This document shows, piece after piece, positions 35,383 to 47,279 of a stretch of DNA of 64,000 nucleotides. The number at the start of each line of letters is the position of its first letter. The stretch's first letter is position 1. The DNA lies in the NCBI GenBank assembly GCA_030737875.1, contig CM060925.1, positions 484,715,514-484,779,513 of the forward strand, written 5' to 3'. A program made the translations under genes and the position numbers. Source of the DNA: Allium sativum. Its lineage: Eukaryota > Streptophyta > Magnoliopsida > Asparagales > Amaryllidaceae. The notes under the pieces are model-generated. The model was not told the origin of the DNA, did no database searches, and saw only the letters and a program-made list of their open reading frames with translations.

Positions 35383-37580
35383 ATGGCTGGAAAGAGATCT
35401 AAGGAAGCACAAGCTTCACGAACCAATGAAACAATCGAAGAAAGTGTGCACGAGCTAGGCAATGAGGAAACTTTGGATCGCGGAGCGCAGGGGGCGAACC
35501 GATCCGATGAAGAAGCCACGCTACGAATCGACGAGAACGAGGCGATCCGGACTGCTGAAGGGGTTGTTACTCGATCCCGAGATAACGCCTCGAATCCTCC
35601 GCGCACCGTGACCACGAACCGATCCCAGGGGGGCGTTGCGGGCCACCATCCTCGATCCACAGCGATCTGAATTGATGACCGGACTACAACTCGACCTGGA
35701 AAGGAGCCTATGGCTCGCTCCTACCGTCCTGGCCCCTCCGCTCGACCTGGCTCAAGCTCTTTGCGCATAAGAGAAAGTGGTGATGACCAATATGACCCTG
35801 CAGCTCCCGTTACTGAGGGGGATCTCTATCGCTTTTCTGAAATGTGGGAGAGATTGTTTGATGAATTGGCTACCCAAAGGCAGGAAAGCTCCGTCCTACG
35901 ACAAAATTTGACTGCTATGGATAGAAGGCTTGATGAACTCGCATGGCAAATGACGCCACCAGCTCGTCCGCTCACTCCAGGATATTCTTCTTCGTTAGAG
36001 GAATCGCCGAGACCTCCGCGGCGACCATATGAGAGAGCCGAAAACATAGAGCAGCTTCGGTTCGGAACCCTACCATCATGGGAAAAAAAGCGCTGGAGGC
36101 GGGGCCCTCAAACCGTAATGTGAACGATCACGTCGCAACTCCCAGAGCTCGAGATGTGGACAATCCTGTACAGAACAGACTACCTCAGCCCCGTCATCGC
36201 GCACATGCTCATGGTAATAGGGGGCAACGAAGCCCTATCCGAGCCCCGGATTTTGTGACTGCTTCCGGAAGAGAGACTAGAGAACCCCGCCGAGCCAGAA
36301 GCACTGACCCTGGACCTCCTCTGACCAGTGCAAATGTTGCAGCCATGATCCATCAAATTCTGGCAGATAGCCGTGGACAACGGAATGAGGATTGGGGAAT
36401 TGACCGCAGTCACACCCCTTTCACTGATGATATTTTGGATGTGACTTTCCCGAGGCGTTTCAACATGCCACAGATGAACCGATACGCGGGTAGGTCTGAT
36501 CCTGTCCAGCATCTGATGAGATACTCTTGGTCAATGACCGCTGCCGCAGCTTCTGACGCTATCAAGTGCAAAGCATTTCCCATATTCTTGGAGGATGTAG
36601 CATTGTTATGGTTTACTTGCTTGCTAGCAAGATCGATTTCTAGCTTCAGGGAGATGAGTGAGAAGTTCATAGAACAATTCCGTATCTATGCACAAAAGAC
36701 AAAGAGTGTGATTGACTTGTTCCTTGTCAAGCAGCGACCAGGCGAGAGTTTGAGGGCGTACCTAGACCGTTTCAACTTGGCCGCTACTGAAGTTAAAGAT
36801 CCCCATGAACCAACCGTTGTTGCAGCACTGATTGATGGAGTAGATAAAGACACTGAATTCGGGAGATACCTGGTAGGCAAGCCACCCCATACTAGAGAGT
36901 TATTCTACGAAAAAGCTAACGTACATTTACGCCGGGAAGAAGTATATGCTAACCGAAAGGCAAAAACTGCTGATAAGGAGGAAATGCAGAGCAATGTCGC
37001 CATTAAACAGACAGGAGACAGCTCGGGGAAAGTCAAGGTTAATGTCGGAAATCGGAATCAGGGTGGTCGTCAGTCAGGGAACAATAATAATAATGGTAAC
37101 GGCAACAACCGGAAGAGGAACCGAGGGAACGACTCCCAGAGAAGGACTCGTCCCAGGGACTCTGAAAGTTATACACCAATAAATGATACTCTGTAAAATA
37201 TCTTTATGGATTCGTACGAAGTCCTCCATAATAAGAGGCCACCTCCCAGAGAGTCGACGGAGAAAGAACGTGAAACGGGGAAGTTTTGTCTCTTTCATCA
37301 GATTCACGGCCATTCGACAAATGAATGCCGTCACCTAAGAGATGTCGTCGAAAGGCTTCTTCGAGAAGAAAAATTAGATAAATACATATTAACGTCCAGA
37401 GATAGGGGGCAAGCAGTACAGGCCCCAATTCAGAACCAAAATCAACTAGCTGCCAGGCCAACTTCCCAGCAAAAGGGAAAGAATATCGTTATCAATACCA
37501 TAATCGGAGGACTTTATCTCGCCGGGCATAGTTCCAAGGCATTGGATCAATATGTCAATGCAGCCAATCAACACCTCGAG
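35383..37580 (+). pseudogene. gag: E4 gag, nearly complete but broken
   Basis: ATG 35383 (MAGKRSKEAQ) opens a charged N-terminus. There is an in-frame TGA at 35668-35670, a one-base slip in a seven-A run at about 36083-36089, and a TAA at 37194-37196. The capsid core lies at about 36440-36950: MPQMNRYAGRSDPVQHL, ASDAIKCKAFP, a LLWF tryptophan motif, FREMSEKFIEQF, GESLRAYLDRFN. A KFCLFHQIHGHSTNEC zinc-like motif is at about 37280-37330, and a lysine-glycine linker follows. This is typical Tat gag. With only three lesions it is the best preserved gag in the window. Confidence 0.88.
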
Positions 37581-38228
37581 GTAGGGGAGTGTAGCAACCC
37601 CGAGGACAATATCCCGGTGAAGCAACAAAAGATGATGACCGACGATGTCGTTTTCCGAGAACGAGAAAGCATTGGAGTCCACGCTCCGACTGAAGATCCA
37701 TTTGTAATTACAGTACCTATTGGACCAGCCACTGTTCATAAGGTTTTAGTGGACAACGGGAGTTCCGTCAACATTCTTTTCAAAAGGACATTTGACCAGA
37801 TGAACCTCGAAATAAAAGACTTGAAGCCCTGTCAAGGATGGATCCGTGGATTTACGGAGCATCCACCGCTCCAATGGGTTATGTAGAGTTACCGGTTACG
37901 CTTGGGGAAGGAGAACGCCAGAGAGTGAGAATCCTTCCCTTCATGGTTTTGGACGTTGAATTGCCTTACAATGCCTTCTTGGGCCGTCCGGCCCTCGCAA
38001 AGTTTAGAGCCTGTATAGCCCCCTGGTGCTTGTTATTGAAATTCCCCCATAGAAGCTGGCATCGGTATCGTCAGTGGAGATCAGGTTGCTGCGCGAGCAT
38101 GCTATGTTGCCGAGCTAAAGTTACTTCGCAATGGAGGGGACATAGAAACCAAGGGCGCTTCTCCCCCTACAAGGGCGGAGACCTTATAGCAACTAAAGAG
38201 GATAACTGTTGGAGAGTCGCCCAGAGAG
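37581..38228 (+). pseudogene. E4 aspartic protease region, frameshifted
   Basis: The protease core VLVDNGSSVNILF (about 37744-37782) uses the DNGSS form of the active-site loop found in Tat elements. The frame leaves at about 37840-37886 and continues in the next one with GYVELPVTLGEGER, FMVLDVELPYNAFLGRPAL (to about 38000). A second frameshift near 38035 leads into the RT frame. The protease would cut the polyprotein. Confidence 0.8.
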
Positions 38229-41200
38229 TTGCCCGAGGATATAGATCCCAGAAAGGATCAAGAACCTGGGGGCAGAATGGCGACTCCCAACGAGACAACT
38301 GTGGATGTACCGATCGATGATAGTGACCCGGAGAAGGTCCTTAAGATTGGATCCCAGTTAAATCCGAATCTCGCTAAAGAATTGACGGATTTCTTAAAAA
38401 ACAACTTGGATGTATTTGCTTGGACCCACGCGGACATGTGCAGGATATCCCCATCAATCATGAGCCATTCATTAAGCATTAACCCTAAACATCCTCCGGT
38501 AAAGCAAAAAAGGCGAATGTTGGGCCCAGAGAGGTCCGCTGCCTTGAAAGAAGACGTTGGAAAGCTAAAGAGTAATGGATTTATCAGAGACTCGACCTAC
38601 CCGGACTGGATTTCAAATCCAGTCCTGGTAAAGAAGGCCAACGGGAAGTGGCGAACGTGTATCGACTTCTTGGATTTGAACAAAGCCTGCCCAAAAGATA
38701 GTTTCCCGTTGCCCCAGATTGACCAGTTGGTGGACTCGACGGCGGGTCATGAACTTCTCTCATTTATGGATGCTTACTCAGGATATAACCAGATTCCGAT
38801 GCATGTTCCGGATCAAGAACACACTAGTTTTATCACGGATCTGGGATTATATTGCTATGTAGTGATGCCCTTTGGCTTGAAGAATGCAGGCGCTACATAT
38901 CAACGTTTAGTCAATAGAATGTTTTATAACCAGATCGGCAAAACAATGGAATTATACGTCGACGATATGTTGGTTAAGTCCAAGCAATCTTCCCAACACA
39001 CTACTGACTTGGCAGAGATGTTCGGCATTCTTCAAAAGTACGGAATGAAACTCAACCCAACCAAATGTTCATTCGGTGTTGCCTCCGGAAAATTCTTGGG
39101 GTTCATCGTCAGTTCCCGTGGGATTGAGATTAATCCAGACCAGATCGCGGCAACCAGAGACATTCAGGAACCTAGGCAAATTAAGGATGTGCAAAGCCTT
39201 GCAGGGAAAGTAGCCGCACTAAGCAGATTTATCTCCAGGGCTACGGATAAGTGCATCCCATTCTTCGAATTAATAAAGCGGGGAAAACGCCACTTCAAAT
39301 GGACGCCCGACTGCATAGAAGCGTTTCAGAACTTACTAAGGTACCTGGAGAAACCTCCGATATTATCTAAGCCAATGGATCACAAGGACTTATTCGTGTA
39401 TCTGGCAGTGTCATCCCATGCGATCAGCTCAGCGTTCGTAAGAGAAGAAGATAAGGTCCAAAGACCTGTGTATTACGCGAGCAAAAAGTTGACGGCAGTA
39501 GAGCGTAATTATCCAAGGATAGAAAAGTTGGCGTATAGTTTACTGATCGCCTCTAGAAAGCTTCGACATTATTTTCAGGCGCATCCTATTACCGTATACA
39601 CCGATCATCCACTTAAGCAAGTCCTACAGAGACCAGAGGCGTCTAGAAGATTACTCAAATGGAATATTGAGTTAAGTCAATTTGATTTGAACTTTCAGCA
39701 TAGACGGTCAATTCGGGGGCAAGTGATAGCCGACTTCATAGCAGTGTTCACCGTCCCGGAGGAAGATATAACAAACGAAGAAGTTGATCCCTCAAAGTAA
39801 CTTCTCGATCCCAATGCCTGGAGATTGTATACTGATGGCGCCAGGAATGACGAAAGATCCGGCGCTGGAATAGTGCTTGAAACTCCCGAGAAACGATTGA
39901 TAACCTATGTAATCCGGATGGAGTTTCACGCCACTAACAACGATTCCAAATATGAAGCCCTGATAGCCGGATTAAGGATCGCAAAGGAATTAGAGGTCAC
40001 AAAGCTGAACATCTTCTGCGACTCCAAGTTAGTTGTGAACCAAGTTACTGAAAAATTCCAAGCTAAAAGTGCAAGATTGATTTTATACTTAAAGAAAGTG
40101 AAAGAGTCTCATATTACGCGGTCAGAGAATCAGCAGGCGGATAAGTTGGCAAAGATGGCTAGTTCCGACGATCCTGAAGCGACCGGGCTAGCCCCCGTTG
40201 AAGTACTTCGGTCCCCTAGCATAGATCAAATGGAAATCGACCTAATACTAGAGACGGAACCAGAAAGGGAGTCCTGGATGACCCCTCTGAAGAATTTCCT
40301 GATGAATGGAGCGCTTCCAACCAAGAAAAGCGAGAGGCGTAAAGTAATTCGTAAAGCCGCCCGATACGTTCTGCAAGGCGGAGTTCTTTACAGACAAGTA
40401 TTTTCGATGCCCCTCCTTCGGTGTATAGCTCACGATGACATCAAGCGTGTGCTGCAAGAGGTTCACGAAGGCAAATGCGGCGACCACACTGGAGGGCAAA
40501 CTTTGGCAAAAAAGGTGTTGCGGCATGGTTATTTCTGGCCTACCATAAACAAGGATGCGGCAAGATACGCACGACGGTGTGATGCGTGCCAGAAATTTTC
40601 AAAAATACCTAGAGCACCTCCTAATCAGTTAAAAACAATGATGAGCCCATGGCCTTTCGCTATGTGGGGAATTGATATCATTGGAAGTCTCCCCATAGCA
40701 AGGGGCAGAGCAAAGTTCGCTACTGTGGCCGTGGATTATTTCACTAAGTGGGTCGAGGCTGAACCAATAACTACAATCACAACCAAACGAGTGATCAATT
40801 TTATCGTTAGAAACATCATCTATCGATTTGGGATTCCAAAGATTGTGATAATGGATAACGGCACTCAGTTTGATAGCACTGAATTCAGAAATTTCTGCCA
40901 AAAATACCACATTGAGAATCGATACACCTCAGTGGCACACCCGCAATCGAACGGACAAGTCGAAGCGGCGAATAAAGTGATCAAGTCCATTCTGAAAAGA
41001 AGAATGAAGCGGGCCAGAGCCATGTGGGCTGATGAATTGCCCTTGGCACTATGGGCCTGTAGGACAACATATAAATCGGCAACAGGACATACCCCCTTCT
41101 CCCTTGCTTTTGGAACGGAAGCGGTCATCCCGGTTGAGATAAAGGTACCTTCTCACCGGGTGAATTATTATGATCCAATGACCAATAATGAATTGCTCCT

Positions 41201-41495
41201 TGAGTCCCTGGATATGATCGAAGAAAAGAGGGATGAAGCAGACCTGTGTGCCTTGAGATGCAAACAACAGGTCGCTCGATATTACAACAAAAAGGTTCGA
41301 GCCCGAACCTGGGAACCCGGAGACTTGGTTCTGAAACGTGTCTTTCCACCCCCAACTCATATGGGAGCAAAGTGGGAAGGACCGTACTCCATTCTAAGCA
41401 AGCTTGATAATGGAACCTTCAGGCTGGCAACCGTAGATGGAAAGGAAATCCCCAGAGTGTGGAATGCCCAACATTTACAGCCATACTTAACATGA
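38229..41495 (+). pseudogene. pol: E4 RT-RNase H-aRNase H-integrase polyprotein, one premature stop
   Basis: A single frame of 1,089 codons broken only by TAA at 39798-39800. RT: YVDD at residues 243-246 (38955-38966), with SFMDAYSGYNQI before it. The first RNase H has YLAVSSHAISS where a catalytic aspartate is usual, so it is probably inactive. After the stop, the second RNase H has LYTDGARND, KYEALIAGL, FCDSKLVV and NQQADKLA, keeping the D-E-D-D set. Integrase follows with HHCC zinc site (about 40450-40600), GIDIIG, MDNGTQF and GQVEAANK (D, D and E present), and a GPYSIL C-terminal module. No chromodomain is present. The opening at 38229 is a TTG, because gag-pol fusion upstream is frame-broken. 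Confidence 0.93.
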
Positions 41496-41574
41496 AAGTT
41501 TCAAATCTATTCTTTTGCTTTGTTGAAAACCATGTACAAGGCACGACTTGCCTAGAATAGTCTGATTCCTTAAA

Positions 41575-41665
41575 GCAAAAAATTATAAAGTGGATGTAGG
41601 TCATGATTCGACCGAACCACTATAAAATATTGTGTGTCGCTTATCTTTATTGCATTATTTATCTG
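41575..41665 (+). repeat. Copy of the LTR 3'-end motif directly after E4 pol
   Basis: A stretch holding ATTATAAAGTGGATGTAGG ... CGACCGAACCACTATAAA and TTGTGTGT resembles about 75 bp of the E4 LTR's own 3' part (about 35170-35235). It begins about 80 bp after the integrase stop and is not joined to a full LTR. Confidence 0.75.
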
Positions 41666-41784
41666 TCTTTCTATTTTTATGAAAACTACTGTGAATCATG
41701 CAATGATTTTAGGTGCCATCCATCAGAATGGAATGTAATCACCAGTCAAAGTTCTGAGGATGCAATAAGGTAAATTATATCATT

Positions 41785-42420
41785 GATAGAGCTTTAACTC
41801 TCCAGGGCAGAGAGAGAACATAAGGGACATGAAGCCGATGTCCATAAGTCATGGCGGTGTACCATGATCGGAACCGCCTCGACGGAACTCTAACTCTCCA
41901 GAGAGAGAGAGAGAGTATAAAAGCGTCTCCGATTGAGCGCTGAGAAAGAGCTCCTTCCCCGTTGAAGGATCGGGGAGCGAATGAATCGCTGAGCTCGAAC
42001 TCTAACTCTCCAGATAGAGAGAGAGCATAAAAGCGTCTCCAATTGAGCGCTGAGAAAGAGCTCCTTCCCCGCGGAAGGATCGAAGAGCGAATGAATCGTT
42101 GAGCTCGAACTCTAACTCTCCAGAGAGAGAGAGAGAGAGAGAGTATAAAAGCATCTCCGATTGAGCGCTGAGAAAGAGCTCCTTCCCCGTTGAAGGATCG
42201 GGGAGCGAATGAATCGCTGAGCTCGAACTCTAACTCTCCAGAGAGAGAGAGAGTATAAAAGCGTCTCAGAGTAAGCGCTGAGAAAGAACTCCTTCCCTGC
42301 TGAAGGAACAAGGACTGACTGAACTATTGAATTTGAACTCTAACCTCGGTGACCGCCAGGAGAGTATAAAGGAGCCTATGATTAAGCACTGAGAAAGGTG
42401 CCAGAAATTCAGTACCACAA
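41785..42420 (+). repeat. 110-118 bp tandem repeat with GA run and TATAAAAG in each unit
   Basis: Units start GAACTCTAACTCTCCAGAGAG at 41885, 41997, 42107, 42225 and (diverged) 42335, with a weaker copy near 41785. Each good unit has a GA microsatellite of variable length, then GTATAAAAGCGTCTC, GAGCGCTGAGAAAGAGCTCC and GGGGAGCGAATGAATCGCTGAG. The length variation is mostly in the GA run. Open frames on the minus strand here are a by-product of the repeat. Confidence 0.88.
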
Positions 42421-44980
42421 GAACAGTTATCTTATGAAATCCTCTAAGTACCCCATATTCAGAAATAGGGGGCAACCTGCAAATAATGCTAATCAATCTT
42501 TAATAAGCCCAAGTTAAGCGCTACGTTAACGCTTGATTACGGACCATATGCATATACACATGAACTTTAATGCAGCAATGCAGCACAAAAATTTTCCTTC
42601 TGTTGTTTGATTGATTTGTAGTTATAATTAGATGGCCTATAACTAAACATGGAAAGTTTATTTGAATATAGGTACACAATGATGGAAAAAGAGATAAACT
42701 TTCATTTATATACTGCAAATCTACAAAGTGAAAAACAACCTAGAAAGGAAAGTGTGGATCAGTCTCATAATTACATTTCTTGACTAGTGGAAAACCTAAA
42801 GACAAAATATCAACAAGCAACAATATCCTATTTACGCTTTGGCCTCTTCTCCTGCTTCTGTTTCTCCAGCTTCGCCTTGTCGGCATCGGATTGATCCCCT
42901 TTCTTCCTCTTTCTTTTGTCTATGAGAGGAACATCCGACTCTTCAGAAGATTCCTCTTCCATCTCCTTTCTCTTCCTTCTATCAGAAAGGGAAGCTAGGA
43001 AGTCATCAGGATTTGCAAAATGAAGCTGTCTACTGATGGATTTGGGCTGGATTTTCAAAATCATCTCGGTTTTGGGATCAAATTCTGCAAGAGGGACTAT
43101 GTCCAAAGCCTCTTCTCCCACCTTCTTCGAAGCCATCTCTTTTTCCTCCCTAGCTTTTCTACTGGCCAAAGTTTCGTCATCATCGTCGTCGGTCTTTTTG
43201 GCGCCAATAATATCTTCCTCATCCTCGACATGGCGCCCATCCATGTCTTTCAAGGCCTCGACGGTTTCGGCATCCTTGGGGACATCAGCACTAGGTGCCA
43301 GGATGCTTTTTTCTGCTGTTGTAGCCTCAATCTGCATCGGTATATTAACACTGGCACCTGGCGAGATAGCCTCCTTCTCCGCCTCTTTTCCTTTTTCAAC
43401 AACCTTGTCGGCGGGCTCACCACCTGTATTATGAGGAACACACGTTACTAATTCAATTGGTTGTTCTACCAGACGACGACAATTCACAATTGCTTTGACG
43501 AATTGTGGAGAAAAAAGGGAGATACCTTCTGCAGATCCTCCTTCTTGGGTAGCTGTAGGAGCCCCAACAACTACAGGAGTTAGGCCCAAAGGGATTAGTG
43601 GATCATCAGGATGGTACTCCTCAACTCCGGAGGTTTTGGGCTCCACGGCTGAACTCGAACCTTCATCAGCTTTGCCTTTACCCTTAGCCAGGGCCCTCTC
43701 CTTTTCCATCTCCGCTTGAATCAGACGACGACCCTCTGCCAGGTCCTCAGGTTCGTTATCCCTCAAGATGATCTTCATCAACTCATCTTCATCAATTTCA
43801 TCGACTCCCAATCTCTGCTTTTCACCTTCAACAATGGCATCCCATAGATTGGCTAAAGTAACGTGGTAATCCGGGATCCACGAAATGTTGCGGGTTTTCA
43901 GGACTTGGCCAAGGAAGTCAAAGATCATCTCTTCAAACCCCTCGATATCCTTCTCTCTCTCGAGGGGCTTATTGTTTGAGGCAGTAGCCATTTCGATGGC
44001 ACTTTCAACATTCTGTTCGGCGAGAGTTGCCCGTCTCTGCGCATCTGCGACTTGATCATTCAAAGTCAGCGTTTCCGCTTTAGCCAAAGCCAAACTTTCT
44101 TTCTAACTTGCTCTTTCTGCTTCCCAAGCAGCTCTCTCAGCTTCAAAATGGCCTTGTGCTGTTTTCAGCTCAATGTTGGCCATTTTGAGAACTTCAACCT
44201 CCTTCTTTAAGGCCATTTTCTCTTGGCTATTGGAGTCAAGTTCCGAATGAAAGCGTTTCTTAACATTCTCCAATTCAATCTTATAATTTTTGGCATCTCT
44301 CCGCGCTAAAGCAAGTTGGGATTGAGCATCTTCCAGGTCCTTCTCCATCTTTGTCCTGGCCCTTTCGTTGTTTTCAAGTTTCGCCTTAGATCTATGTGCT
44401 TCTATTTCAAGCGTTCAGATGACTTCTGAAAGGTTAACTGCATGTTTCTTCATCATCTCATACTGCCTGGCAACATGGCGGATGTGCCCGACGACTTCAT
44501 TATCCCAGTTCTTAGGGACCGATTCCAAGGCTGGAACAAACGCCATCCTGTCAAAGAATATGTCTGGGAATTGTTCCCTCAGCTTTTCCAGCCTACCTTG
44601 AATCTCGGGACCATGGATGTAGTCCCGTGACCCGGGGGCAGCCAACTCTGGCTGGCTGGAAGGGACGATGTCACTCCTCTCCTTTTCAGACTCTTTGATT
44701 GGATCTTTGCTTTTATCTTTAGATTCGTGATGCCTTTTTGACGACTTGCTGTGGGAAGGTGCACTCTTTGGAGGAGTTAACTCTTTAGGAAGTTTCTTCC
44801 CCCCTGCAGGAACTACCGGATAACTGGAAGGCTTGGCAGAGGTCGATTTTGGTGGAGACCGGGGTTGCGAGGAAGTCGGCTTGTGAGAAGGGCCGCGAGA
44901 ACGCTCAGTACCCGGATGAAGACTAGGTGTGCCCTCACGCAGAGAACGATAAGGATAAGATCGCCTGCGAGACATCTTTC

Positions 44981-45104
44981 CTGCAAAAAAAGAAAAAAGA
45001 AAAAAAAGAAAAGAGCATATTAAAACTTTGAATACTGACGATATAAGAGTGCGGGGTCAGAGAGTGTGTAATTTGTGTATCCCATATAATTCCCCCTAAC
45101 AGAC
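44981..45104 (-). other. Candidate intron 3 of the E4 antisense gene
   Basis: 124 nt. Donor GGTCTG at 45104 and a long T-rich tract ending TTTTTTTGCAG at 44981. Removing it joins the flanking frames without a shift. Confidence 0.65.
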
Positions 45105-45632
45105 CCGGGCCTGAAGACAGGCTCATCTGACTAGTTTCTTGTTCTCCAGTTGGAGCGATGGCCTCCTCAGAAGCAGGGAAGAATGGCTCCCCTTCAAAGT
45201 CCCTCTCTGTATATACATCGTTGGGAAGAGGAATTTTGCTCAGCTCTTTGAATAGCTGTTCGTCTGTCAAGTCATCGGGAGCAGTGGATTCGATTGGAGC
45301 AGAAACTGGGATTTCCTTGGACTTGTCACCACGGGCCTCATCCCCTTTGTATATATTCAGGTCCTCATCGTCTTGGATGACTATCGGGGAAGGACTCTTG
45401 CGGAACTTAGTTGTTTCTATTGCTTGCGATGTTCCCTCTCCCTCCGTTGGGGGCACGTACTTATAGGGTTTGCCGCCAGTGCCAAGTCCAAATCTTATAT
45501 CCAGAAGATGATGCTTATGAAGATTCTCATCAGTAATGCATTTTTTGATACTTAGAAAGTCAGACCTGCTTTGAAGAAGAATAGACAATCGATTGTTGTA
45601 TAACGGACCCTCCGTTTTCGGGAAGACGTGAT

Positions 45633-45716
45633 CTGTTTAAGATAAAGAAAAAGGAGGAAGAATGTTAATACTTCGACTTCTTGAACAAGATATTCAGTTA
45701 AAAGCTTGAAGTTTAC
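45633..45716 (-). other. Candidate intron 2 of the E4 antisense gene
   Basis: 84 nt. Donor CAAGTAAAC at 45716 and acceptor TTTATCTTAAACAG ending at 45633. Without splicing the frame meets a stop shortly after the donor; with splicing it stays open. Confidence 0.7.
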
Positions 45717-46435
45717 TTGATTTAAGCCATCTTCTTGAGCATCCAGCCTGTTTCTTTATATAGAACCAATCAGACTTAGGATCCCCTATATTGCTATATC
45801 CATCATACAGAACCTTCCTATTCACCACCGATTCAAAGAAAGAGAAGTTTGGGGTTGCCGAGGAACGATGCTTGAAAAGAAAGAAGAATGTCAAATCTCT
45901 GAATGTGAGTTCGGTGTGTAGGATCTCCGCATATGCAATATATAAGGTGTATAGAGACGCGTAGGCATTGGGATGAAGCTGCATCGGAGCGATACCCAGT
46001 CGTTTTAAAGTCTCGATGGCGATTGAAGGAAACAGAGAAATAGTTCCTACCAAGCACATGGTTCGACTGATTGCCATAACCCTTCCGGAGCTAAGTGGGG
46101 TCTATCTTCGCTACCGGGTGTCATGACATCATCCCAAGGGATCCCATGTCTCAGGCAGATTCTTTTGAGCTTTATATCATCGAGATTAGATGCTAAAGAA
46201 TCAGAAAATTTATCTATTCCGAGCGCGCCAGGAATCTCGTCGGGAGCTTGCCTGTCTATCTCAGATTCCTCACTAGATGAAGTACTTTCAGACGGATTTG
46301 ATTCCGTTGCCTCGTATTCAGAGCTAGAATCTTCACCTCCTGGGTTAATTGGAGGGACCTCAGGGTTGTATTGCTCTGGGACCTCGGACTCCGTTTCTGT
46401 AGCGGATCTTGAAGAAGATTGATTATCCGACATTA

Positions 46436-47147
46436 CTGCTAGGCGAGAAAACATGAAAAATGAGATTAAAGCTACCCGTCCCCCGTGTGTGCAAGTGTCG
46501 GTGTGTGTGCTTGTGCATGCATTAAAGATAAAGTGTAAAAATTATCAAGGTCATCAAAATATTAATCGTCATAGGCAGTCAAATTATGTGGTCATTCAGT
46601 CCAGAAAGTTCATTCCGCAGGCTCTAGCCTAACTGTCCTTTGGTGAGTCTAAGTCAGGTTGCGTTAGGTGTCTAATAAGTAGATTGGGTCGCTCATGATC
46701 TCGAATCATGGGTCAAGGATTGGATCGCAGTGTGTTATCGGATCGCGAAGCAAATATAATAAGAAGAACATTGGATCGTGGAAACCAGAACGGATCGCAT
46801 TGACTCCTCCCGATCCGTCCCAATTACTCCGATCCGACGATTCGTATGATGGAGCTTTTGCTTTCTCCTTCCCGATCCGACCCACCCTTGATTGCCACGA
46901 TCCGATCCGCTCTCTCCCACTTCGTTTTCCAATCATTCTTCTCGCGACCCGAGCCAAAGTACCCTATCCACGAAACGATCCAGCACCTTTCTCTCTTCTC
47001 CTCCTCTTCGCTCACGACCTCGAGTGCCTGAACCCATCACCACCATTCTCCCAAACTCCACAGTTTTTACCAAAAACCTCGCCCACTCCTCTCTCAAACG
47101 AACGCAAATCCAGGTAAAACGCGAGGATATGTTTTTTATGTCATTAC
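46436..47147 (-). other. Candidate 5'-leader intron of the E4 antisense gene
   Basis: About 712 nt. Donor AAAGGTAATG at 47147 and acceptor CTCGCCTAGCAG ending at 46436, three bases before the ATG. The interior contains GT-rich sequence (about 46480-46520) and many GATCCG/CGGATC motifs (46680-46930). Open frames on the plus strand in this span look like chance. Confidence 0.5.
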
Positions 47148-47269
47148 CTTTCTTAAGACTGAAGAGTTGTGGGTTTTTTTACTTTTGAGATCGAAGAGGG
47201 TATGATTTCAGTCGGAGCTTTGGGCGGCTGTGCAAAGTAAGAAGAAGAAATGGAGGAGGAGGGGTCGGA

Positions 47270-47279
47270 CTTATATAGG
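47270..47279 (-). promoter_or_regulatory. Candidate TATA box driving the E4 antisense gene
   Basis: The minus strand reads CCTATATAAG about 120 bp before the candidate leader splice donor, inside the element and about 500 bp before the 3' LTR. A start near 47240 would give a leader exon of roughly 90 nt. Confidence 0.55.

Larger units (their letters stand above)
42828..46433 (-). pseudogene. E4 antisense accessory gene, PF04195-type (putative gypsy-type transposon domain), spliced
   Basis: About 1,130 codons opposite to gag-pol. Exon 2 starts at ATG 46433 (MSDNQSSSRS), chosen because a splice acceptor (CCTAGCAG) ends 3 bp upstream. It has a serine/glutamate-rich acidic start, then the domain with SLFPSIAIETLKRLGIAP and QLHPNAYASL (about 46045-45960). 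Introns of 84 nt (45716-45633) and 124 nt (45104-44981) have GT/AG ends and keep the frame when removed. Exon 4 (44980-42828) has a proline/serine/lysine-rich part, a coiled coil (about 44410-43950), acidic stretches and a basic KRKK/RPKRK nuclear-signal-like end. Lesions: a frameshift near 46075 and stops at 44415 and 44103. Extra antisense ORFs are known in Tat elements; their function is not established. Confidence 0.8.

Noticed and set aside
41775..42311. Open frame of 178 codons on the minus strand with repeated protein blocks
   Set aside because: It is a direct product of the 110-118 bp GA/TATAAAAG tandem repeat. Repeat units of changing length keep it open by chance, and it has no recognisable domain.
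41885..42444. Regular repeats that might suggest a CRISPR array
   Set aside because: Units are contiguous tandem copies without unique spacers, inside a plant retrotransposon. The same holds for the arrays at 4630, 8953, 19719, 27994 and 63377.
43020..43451. Plus-strand open frames opposite the E4 antisense gene (also 44368-44630, 45158-45466, 46123-46422)
   Set aside because: Shadows of the minus-strand coding exons; no domain and poor amino acid composition for a real protein.
46695..47188. Plus-strand open frames upstream of the E4 3' LTR
   Set aside because: Low-complexity proline/serine-rich translation of GATCCG repeats, opposite to the better supported antisense leader and intron.
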